A DNA stretch of 64,000 nucleotides. Origin: Turnera subulata. Lineage: Eukaryota > Streptophyta > Magnoliopsida > Malpighiales > Passifloraceae. The DNA is taken from contig JAKUCV010003641.1 of assembly GCA_028386065.3 (NCBI GenBank), positions 1 to 64,000 of the forward strand. Direction: 5' to 3'. The notes under the pieces were generated by a model, which searched no databases, was not told where the DNA came from, and saw nothing but the letters and a program-made list of their open reading frames with translations. The translations under genes were made by a program, and so were the position numbers. This document shows, piece by piece, positions 55,120 through 64,000 of this stretch. Each line of letters opens with the position of its first letter. Positions within the stretch are counted from its first letter, which is position 1.

Positions 55120-55916
55120 TTAAGAGCCCAAACTGCTGGATTGTTTCTCCTCAGGCTTCTGCCTAATATAAGCGACGGTAATACGATATTTGTCAGGCGA
55201 TGATCCCCTCTCGACGGCGACTATAGCCTGGTAGGTCTGGGGGTCTGGTTGGCAGACAACTTCTCCCTGACAGTGAAGGTCGGGAAGAACACTTCACCAA
55301 AGCATTGGAACATATTCGCACGCACAACTTCCACAAGCTCCAGCTTCATATTCTAGAGAATGAGTATATTATATTCAATAGAGAGATCAAAACAAACCCA
55401 AAACATTAAGAGATCGAAACAAACCCATGCACAAAGGTATCAAAACAAACCTTCATCGCCCCAATTGTCGATGCAGCATAACGGGCGCAGAACCGGGCAA
55501 ATTTTTCATTAGGATCAGTAGGGTAGAGGTAGTTGAAAGTATTCTTGATTAATGGGATCTCTGGAACTTCAAAACCCTAAAATTAGAAAAGCCAAAAAAG
55601 ATTAAATCGATTAATTCCTCCACCTCCACCACCAGCACATGAACGATCATGTCAATTACAACGAATTAGGAGAGAAATAGCACATCGAAAGAGGATCAAA
55701 TCGAACCTTAGATTTGAGGATTTCCTTGTAGTAGCCACAGCCGATGAGGGCTTTCCGGACTTTGGGGGGATGATCTCTCTTGGCTCGCAGCACAAACTTC
55801 TCCACAAACTGATTCCAGTCATCGTCAAGGACGCATCCTCCCACAAGCTCCTCTTCGCTATGCTTCTTCCATGGTGGTGTTAGGTCAAAAGGTGATGATG
55901 AACCAGTAGTAGCCAT
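55120..55916 (-). pseudogene. Cystatin-like-fold gene, copy C, with one-base frameshift
   Basis: Same three-exon plan as copy A: 55916-55707 (70 codons), 55576-55451 (42 codons, ARYAASTIGAMK) and 55352 onward. In exon 3 a run of six G (plus strand) in copy A has five here. The frame shifts after ANQTP and reaches a TAG at 55221-55223, giving a possible truncated product of about 155 residues; the ancestral stop is at 55120-55122. Splice sites and the promoter TATA are kept, so it may still be transcribed. The loss removes the last two strands of the fold. A sequencing error in the homopolymer is a real alternative to a genuine mutation. Confidence 0.82.
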
Positions 55917-56172
55917 GATTGCTTGGCTGCCACGAAAAAGATAAAAACAAAGCGTAATCTCTCAATTTGGTTTTTAACGGAGGGAGAGTGCTGGATATTT
56001 ATAGGCATTACGGAGGGGCTCGCGCTCGTCTCCCGCTATTAGCCCAAACCCAAAAATTCGGGCCTTACTCTTCTCTTCTTCTTTTTTAGAAAATTGGGCC
56101 CCAACAAAGATTGCTTGTTGGGCTGGGAGGAAACGACCGGGCCCCCTCGTATTATAATAAACTTGGCAAACC
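55917..56172 (-). promoter_or_regulatory. Promoter of cystatin-like copy C
   Basis: TATAAATA on the minus strand at 56003-55996, 80 bases before the ATG, with surrounding sequence close to that before copy A (shared AGCCCAAACCCAAAAAT, TTGGGCCCCAACAA and GATTGCTTGTTGGG). The duplicated segment ends near 56172 where similarity to 43700 stops. Confidence 0.6.
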
Positions 56173-56236
56173 GGAAATAAACTAAAAATATTTTTGTAAA
56201 ACGAATCCTGATCAAAATTATCGTCAAATCTGTTTC

Positions 56237-56480
56237 AAGGATATTGTGCTTTGTGCAGTCAGTGGACCAAGAAAAATCAAGAACTTTAAGGCAGTAAGTA
56301 AGGTAGTGTTTGGTACGCGGGACAGGACGGGACTGGACGGGACAAAAAAATTTGTCCCGCGTTTGGTGCAGCATGGACGGGACGCGAGCTTGGGACACGA
56401 CGGGACAGGTTGGGACAGATTTCCAAAATTTTTGTCCCCTCCAAGAGTTATGGACACGAGGGGACAGGACGGGACAAGAC
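56237..56480. repeat. Shared short segment followed by a GGGACGGGAC-rich transposon end
   Basis: Positions 56237-56303 resemble 26625-26690. From 56304 (TAGTGTTTGGTACGCGGGAC) the sequence has many GGGACAGGACGGGAC-type units and the inverse GTCCCGCG and TTTGTCCC. This is typical of the ends of a plant DNA transposon. I did not find the matching other end downstream, so this is likely one end of a decayed or nested element. Confidence 0.5.
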
Positions 56481-58134
<1,654 letters not shown>

Positions 58135-58204
58135 CTGCGCATGCATGACTGACATGATGATATTTGAAAACTGCAATGATTATAAAATGGCGGGTTAATC
58201 AGTT

Positions 58205-58434
58205 CTCTTCGTTTTTTACCTTTTTTTCTATTGGTGCTGCTGGGTTAAGAGGTTTTTAATCATTCTCCTTTTTTTTTCTTTTAAAAAAGGTGTTTAACAC
58301 CGCGACAAGTCGCACAAGCAAAGTTAAAGAGTGGGGATAAAATTCTGCACACCACGTGTTCGTTCTTTTTCCAAAGAGAATGGTGGGGTGAGGGATAAGC
58401 TGACTTTAAGAATTTTTGCCCATGTTGAGTGGAT
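58205..58434 (+). repeat. Dispersed repeat, fourth copy, next to the SEC24 duplicate
   Basis: Shares blocks with 30004-30868, notably GCGACAAGTCGCAC, the AGTGGGG block, TCTGCACACC-like text, AATGGTGGGGTGAGGGATAA and the end CCCATGTTGAG. The SEC24-like sequence begins two to five bases after that end, so the repeat marks the breakpoint. Confidence 0.65.
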
Positions 58435-58435
58435 C

Positions 58436-61400
58436 ATGTTGGTCTTGATCCAAAGACGTTGCCAAGGCCGTTGGATGGCGATGTAGAGCCAAATTTATCA
58501 GCTGAGGGATACTCACCGAATTGTGATCCTAGATATTTACGGCTTGCCACTAGAGCTATACCAAATTCCCAGTCTTTGGCGTCAAGGTGGCATTTGCCTC
58601 TAGGGGCAGTTGTTTGTCCTCTGGCAGAAGCTCAGTGTTCTGCCTGCCGCCAGTCTCTTCCCCATTTCAAAGGATCCAGGGTGTGGCCCACAGTGACACT
58701 CTGGTGCTTCAATCGGTGATGGAACTAAGAGAGCTTTGAGTCCTTAGAGAAAAGGGAGAGGTGAGCTTACCATGCCTTTAGGCATTCGCTTTAGGGGGTG
58801 GTTATGCCTAGCTATGGTTCTGCATACTCGCATCGTGGTTATTTGGGATTTGGACCTATTAGTATTGGTATTAGAACTGTGGATATGATTCAAACTGAGG
58901 TTTACAAAGTGATGAGAAGCATTAACTGGTTGCATTTTTCATAAAAAGAAATTGTAACGTTGTAGTTGTAGTTAACAGTTTGAGATTTTCAGCTCTGTCT
59001 GATTTTCGGAGCTTGAATTTTTGGGTTAGTCTTGCTTATTTGTCTTCGCAAACGACCCTCTGGCTGTCTCCATCTCTTGAGAAAAGGAAGAAGCAAAAGA
59101 TGTTACGAATGTTGAAATTTATAATTTGAAGTAGTTGCCACAGTTTGCTGCTCTGTGGAACTCTTAGCCTAGCACTTCTTTCTTTGTTTTGATGTTGCCA
59201 AATGTTTGTTTTAGAAAGTAATACAGATTGAGTTTGAAATTGCTTTTATTATAACAGGTATGATGATACGTTGCCTTTTATATTCTTTTTCCTGGATTTG
59301 TTCCATAAATCTGTCTGACTTCTTTTTCGGGCCTGCAACTTCCTCTTTAACAATTTTGATACTTTGTTGTAAGTTGAGCACTCTTTTGCTGTTATTTTAA
59401 CTTTTTACTCTTTCAGTCTATATGATTGCTGATGGGATTTAATCCTTGTTCAGTGCCTGGTGAGTACTTTTGTCAGTTGGATGCCACTGGAAGAAGAATG
59501 GATTTGGATCAGAGACCTGAGCTTACACAAGGTAGTGTGGAGTTTGTTGCTCCAACAGTATGGTGTGACCTCCGATGCCACCACTGTATTTCTTTCTTAT
59601 TGATGTCTCGATATCTGCTGTTAGAAGTGGCATGCTTGAGGTAAGTTCTTTCTGCTAATCCCACATTAGATCATGCTTTTTTTTTTCCTATACAATGTGC
59701 ATGTTTCAAACATATCTTAAGCCTATGCACAAAAGCTGAAGGTTGTATCTATGCATTTCTTCTTTTTTTTTTCCTGAAAGGATCTGATATATATAATGTC
59801 CTCTTTTTGTAGAAATTCTAATCTCCTTATTTAAAGAATTTTATGTTTATTGACGTATGTTTACTTCGGTGAATAGTTATAGAACATCCAGCTCTTTTTC
59901 GTATTTGCTGCAACAGCTCCGTGAAATATTGGCTTTGTCATTTCAATAATTAGTTTCCCAGTGATGATACTGATCACGAACATAAGTTGGGGAATAGTTA
60001 ATCTGTGGTGGATACCTAGGTAGTGCAGTGAGCCAAAGACATGGTTTTTGGAATGTTCTCTGTGTAGTTATTACTTCTAGAAAAAGCCATGCAGCAATCA
60101 TGCTGAATAATAGATATTAACTCTTTTTAGGATGATTGCTTGCTGAGTTATGAAACCTTCATTGATTTTTCCATCAATCATACCATATCAAACCATTAGA
60201 TATCCATGGATTTCACTTGGTGTTATCTCTAAGATGTTCTAGCCTCAGTTTTATGCCTGTATGTGTGTCTGTGCGAGTTTGTGCAATTATCAACCGTCTG
60301 ACCAGTGAATCATCGGAATACATAGGTTCAGTTGCCTTTACTTATAGTTTGTATTAACAGCTGAATTATATGTGCAGGTGGTTGCCCAAACTATAAATTC
60401 CTGTTTGGATGACTGCTTCCCCAGAACACAGATTGGATTTATTACCTTTGACAGCACTATTCATTTTTATAATATGAAGGTAGTTGATGCATTTTTATGG
60501 AACTTCTGCTCTTAGATAATCAAAAATCCTTTCTAAAGAGCCAATAACTGAATAACTTGCCGTACTTTTTTTGGAGCAGTCCTCGTTGACACAGCCTCAG
60601 ATGATGGTAGTTTCAGACCTGGATGACGTCTTTGTCCCTTTGCCTGATGATCTCCTTGTTAACTTGGCTGACTCAAGAAGTGTTGTGGACGTATTTCTAG
60701 ATACCTTGCCCCTCCATGTTTCAGGACAATGTGAATGTGGAGTCTGCTTTTGGTCCTGCTCTGAAAGCAGCATTCTCAGTTATGGTATGATAGTTTCTCT
60801 CATACTTGTGATAGTTGCCATTTTTTTAAGTTTGGGCTTTTTAGCGTCTTCCAGCGGAGTATTATGCACAGTTTTTTGCTTGTCCTGTAACACTTCCTTT
60901 CTCCTTGCTCCTCATTCAGAACCAACTTGGTGGAATGAAGCTCATTTTCCAGAATACAATGCCCTCACTTGGTATTGGTCGCTTAAAGTTGCGTGGTGAT
61001 GATGTTCGTGTTTATGGAACAGATAAAGAACGTGCTTTGAGACTACCGGAAGATCCATTCTACAAACAAATGGCTGCCGATTTGACCAAATATCAAATAG
61101 GAGTTAATTTGTATGCATTCAGTGACAAATACATAGATATAGCCTCTCTGGGTATATACTCACCTTTGCTTTATTTATAAGCTTGTTGTGATCCACTTAA
61201 GCTTCTCCGCATCTTGGGTTCTGTCTGATGAAAAAATTTATTTTCCCCCTTCTTTGTTGTGGCCTTTCTGTTTTTGCTCCCTTTTTAGTTCGACACATGG
61301 TTTAGGTGTTGTTTTTTTTGGAAGATTTGTCTCTTATTAGATTCTGCATGCAGAGGGGCTGATGGATTCTTTAACAGTGTCATTGGTTTATATTATGTGC

Positions 61401-62123
61401 ATTCTGAAACTATTTTCTACAGCTTCAAGATTCTTATTTTTGTGTGTCCTTTTCGGGGGAGATTGTGCCTTGAAACATTCTGCAGCTGCTTGGTCCTGCT
61501 CCTATGCTATGGGTGTGTTGCAATATGCATTATACGTTTTTTCTTTCAATTGGTTGACAACCAATGGTTCATTTGACAGAAAAAAAAAAAAATGAGGCAA
61601 AGGATAAGTGTATAACTCTAGACTCTGGCTGTTTTGCTCCTTGTTTCTTCATTTTCTTGAAAAAATTGTAGATATGTATTTATCTGTAATGTTAACATTT
61701 TGTGGACTTCTCAAAGGACAGTGGAACATGATGGTTGGGCATAAAATAGATGCACTTTTCATGTGCAGGTGTTTTGGCAAAATATACGGGTGGACAGGTG
61801 TACCACTATCCAGGTTTCCAATCAGTCAATCATGGAGGAAAGTTGAGACATGAATTAGCTAGAGATCTCACTAGAGAAACTGCCTGGGAAGCTGTCATGC
61901 GCATAAGATGTGGAAAAGGTTTCCCCATACTTTCTGTTGTTTGAAACAGTAGCTGTTTGAAACATCTTTACTTTTGTTCTTCTTTTTAATGTTGTGTTTT
62001 TCTTCTGAAGTAGTGATAGAAGGCTGAGTTCTTTTGTCTATGGCTGTGCATTTGTAGGGATTCGGCTCAGTTCTTATCACGGAAACTTCATGCTTCGCTC
62101 AACTGATTTATTAGCACTTCCAG
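58436..62123 (+). pseudogene. Partial duplicate of SEC24 (end of exon 1 to exon 8)
   Basis: Follows 17734-21822 closely, introns included. It begins inside the first coding exon and stops abruptly in the exon that starts at 62060. A deletion joins 58633 to sequence matching about 18304, so the exon with the zinc finger is gone. Further lesions: four bases lost near 59560, six bases (in frame) lost near 60416, one base gained near 60711. Promoter, leader and all later exons (gelsolin-like end) are absent. It arose by DNA-level duplication. No full protein can be made; short trunk-domain peptides remain open. Confidence 0.93.
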
Positions 62124-62270
62124 TTGGGAACCACTAAATTTTCATCTTGTACTGTCTTAGCGCACACTTCAGGATATCCAACTTGTCTACCCCACAGCTC
62201 TAAAGTGCTAAAAAAATGTTATCTTCGTTTACAGAAGCACAATCTGATTTGTAATTTACCTACCTTTCAG

Positions 62271-62692
62271 GTATATTGATAACATTGGAGTGAGCAGACT
62301 GATTCCACAAGAATTTTCAAATCTGAAATCCCTACAGATTCTGTACTTCTCTGCAAATTATTGGAAATTCAACTGTTAAAAGGCAATTTGCAAGCGGACA
62401 CCTGAGCTTAGTTCCTGATTTCTGGTTCTTTGCCTCAGTTGGGCATTTGATTATTGCTTTACCGGAAAGATACCGGGCTTTTTGGGGACTTTCACAGAAT
62501 TCAAATACCTGTATGCACAGTAATGATCAATTTTCTAAAGTTTTAACAGATAATTCTTTACATATTGCCTTGTTAGCTCTTCTACCTGTGTATGACTCTT
62601 GTAATTTATTGTCCTCGGGAGACTTCAGGGGTCATTGCTTGAAGGTTCAATCCCCGGCAGTTTTGGTAACCTAGACAAACTGGAAGACCTGT
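62271..62692 (+). pseudogene. LRR receptor kinase fragments (LRR VIII-2 type)
   Basis: Three short exon-like pieces joined by intron-like sequence: 62271-62370 (YIDNIGVSRLIPQEFSNLKS), 62458-62514 (FTGKIPGFLGTFTEFKYL) and about 62625-62692 (SLLEGSIPGSFGNLDKLEDL). These are consecutive leucine-rich repeats of the extracellular part of the At1g56130/At1g56140 kinase group, as I recall that family (YIDSSGVSGPIP). No malectin or kinase part is present, and several repeat residues are changed. It is a broken piece attached directly to the SEC24 fragment. Confidence 0.7.
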
Positions 62693-62816
62693 TAGGCCTT
62701 TATATTAATTTTATAGAAAAAAAAAACTTCAAAAGACTGCTAGGATGACATCTGTTGTTGCCTTTCCTCTAATTTCAGAAAGATAAATTTTGTCTCGTGT
62801 TCCTTTGTTTCCCTCT

Positions 62817-63350
62817 GATGGATCTGCACACAGTGCTCCTGGCCCTGCTGGTATAGGAGGTGTGCTTAAAGACTGCGAGGGATCCTTTTTGTATGTGTTC
62901 TCACGCAATGTTGGATCAGGAGGTGCGCTTTAAGACTGCAAGAGATCCTTTTTGTGTGTGTCCTCGTGCAACGGCGGATCACAAAATGTATCAACTGCTG
63001 AAGTAATGGCTCTCATCAATGCTCTTGAGCTATCCAAGGAAAAGTTTGACATCCATTCATCCTGCTTTACTTTTGAGCTTCATTCCGTAAATGTTGTATC
63101 TTGGATATCCAATTCTTCCAAGGGACCATGATATCTCAACTCCCTCTTCAACAAGCTCTCCAACCTCACCAAGGATTTTCGATATGCAAGTTTTATTCAT
63201 TCTATTAAGAATTTCAAACTGTACTGCAGATGCTCCGGCCGAAATGGGTGCCAGCCGCACTAATGATTTGTAGCATGGCTTTAATTCATCATGTCTGCTA
63301 TCTTGTAATCTTTTTTGTTTTGCAATCCCCTGTCTATCAATAAAATTAGT
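62817..63350 (+). mobile_element. LINE RNase H domain remnant with internal 63-bp duplication
   Basis: Frames match the RNase H part of plant LINEs: DGSAHSAPGPAGIGGVLKD (from 62817), STAEVMALINALELSKEKFD, NVVSWISNSS, and NCTADAPAEMGASRTNDL near the end. Several stops and frameshifts lie between. A 63-bp unit is repeated in tandem (62856-62918 and 62919-62981). The end near 63345 (CAATAAAATTAG) resembles a LINE 3' end without a long A tail. Confidence 0.65.
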
Positions 63351-64000
63351 ACGGAAGAAAATGGGGCCAAAGTTGAGCCCAGAAATTGCTTGCCATCTGA
63401 ATGGTTGTAAAACCGTTTTTGATCTTCATGCATGCTTGAAGTTATAGGTTCCCTCAAGGTAACTGTGGTTTTATTGTATTTTAGAAGTTTGTTTTGCCTG
63501 ATATTAGGTGTAGTACCTATTCTTATAGAAATATGCTGTTGAGGCATGTGGACTCTGCATGCACTCTTCCTTCAAGATGTGTCCAAGACAGGGTTGATAA
63601 GCCATTTACCTTATTGAGCATTAGGACCAAGCTAGGAAACTGCCACTTTACGTTCGGTGTTGTTTTTGTCTTTAAACCTGTCACTGATCCTTTTCACGCC
63701 CAAAATGATTTACACAAGCTACAGGACCTCTTAAATAAGATTAGTCTCAGTAGGAATTCTCTAAAACATGTCCAACCTGACAGCACTTGGACTGTGTTTA
63801 CACGCTGCAGGAGCAATGACATCGTCAGAGGAGCAGATAGCATATTACTTCTGGAGTGATTCATCCCAGCAAAAAAACAACACTAGTGTGAATTGAAACG
63901 TTCCAACTGCACAAAACTGTGAACCCTGGAAATTTTCAAGTGTTAATATCTTGAATCTGTGATCCTTTGATCTCTTCCAGCATTTTTTGGGCTTCATCAA
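63351..64000. other. Unresolved sequence at the right edge
   Basis: A plus-strand frame is open from about 63490 to 63859 without an ATG near its start; I do not recognise its product. It may be an exon of a gene that continues right of the window, or chance. Nothing else is supported. Confidence 0.25.

Overview
This window is nuclear DNA from a flowering plant, most likely a woody eudicot of the rosid type; the family cannot be fixed from the sequence alone. The reasons are intron-rich genes with plant GT/AG junctions, plant-specific protein families (plastid-type transketolase, REF6-type histone demethylase, NATA-type acetyltransferases), plant transposons, and a 16-base run of N marking an assembly gap. 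There are no operons, CRISPR arrays or other prokaryotic features.

Layout. Positions 1-25,000 are gene-dense and quiet: a 3' transketolase fragment (197-621), an intact seven-exon divergent transketolase (2249-5917), a tiny secreted six-cysteine peptide gene (6729-6923), a seven-exon REF6-like JmjC demethylase with four C-terminal zinc fingers (8786-15493), and a twelve-coding-exon SEC24 COPII coat gene (16944-23742). An intronless NATA1-like acetyltransferase follows (25313-26044). Exon joins were worked out by hand and the reading frames close exactly (759, 1600, 1015 and 243 residues).

From about 26 kb to the end the window is an accessory, transposon-shaped region. It holds a degenerate ribosome-inactivating-protein-like locus (minus strand, about 28.96-29.85 kb), a LINE with a 14-bp target duplication (31453-35519), and a second NATA-like gene whose 5' end is duplicated in frame (36202-36903). 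It also holds a CACTA-type element bounded by a TGA duplication that carries an alcohol-dehydrogenase-like exon (37619-40527). A family of three cystatin-like genes on the minus strand follows: copy A is intact (42602-43420), copy B is split by an 895-bp hAT-like element (44044-45596), and copy C has a one-base frameshift (55120-55916). Between B and C sits a nearly complete Ty3/gypsy retrotransposon with two 918-bp LTRs (47619-54984). The last 7 kb is a mosaic of gene fragments: adenosine kinase, a second partial SEC24 copy, an LRR receptor kinase and a LINE RNase H remnant.

The intact genes are unrelated housekeeping or regulatory functions (carbon metabolism, chromatin, secretion, amine acetylation) and do not form a pathway. 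I found no convincing new multi-gene system. The items most worth following are the symmetrical C-x3-C-x3-C peptide, the divergent transketolase, the cystatin-like family with its two independent lesions, the RIP-like relic, and the in-frame duplication that turns a 5' leader into possible coding sequence in the second acetyltransferase gene.
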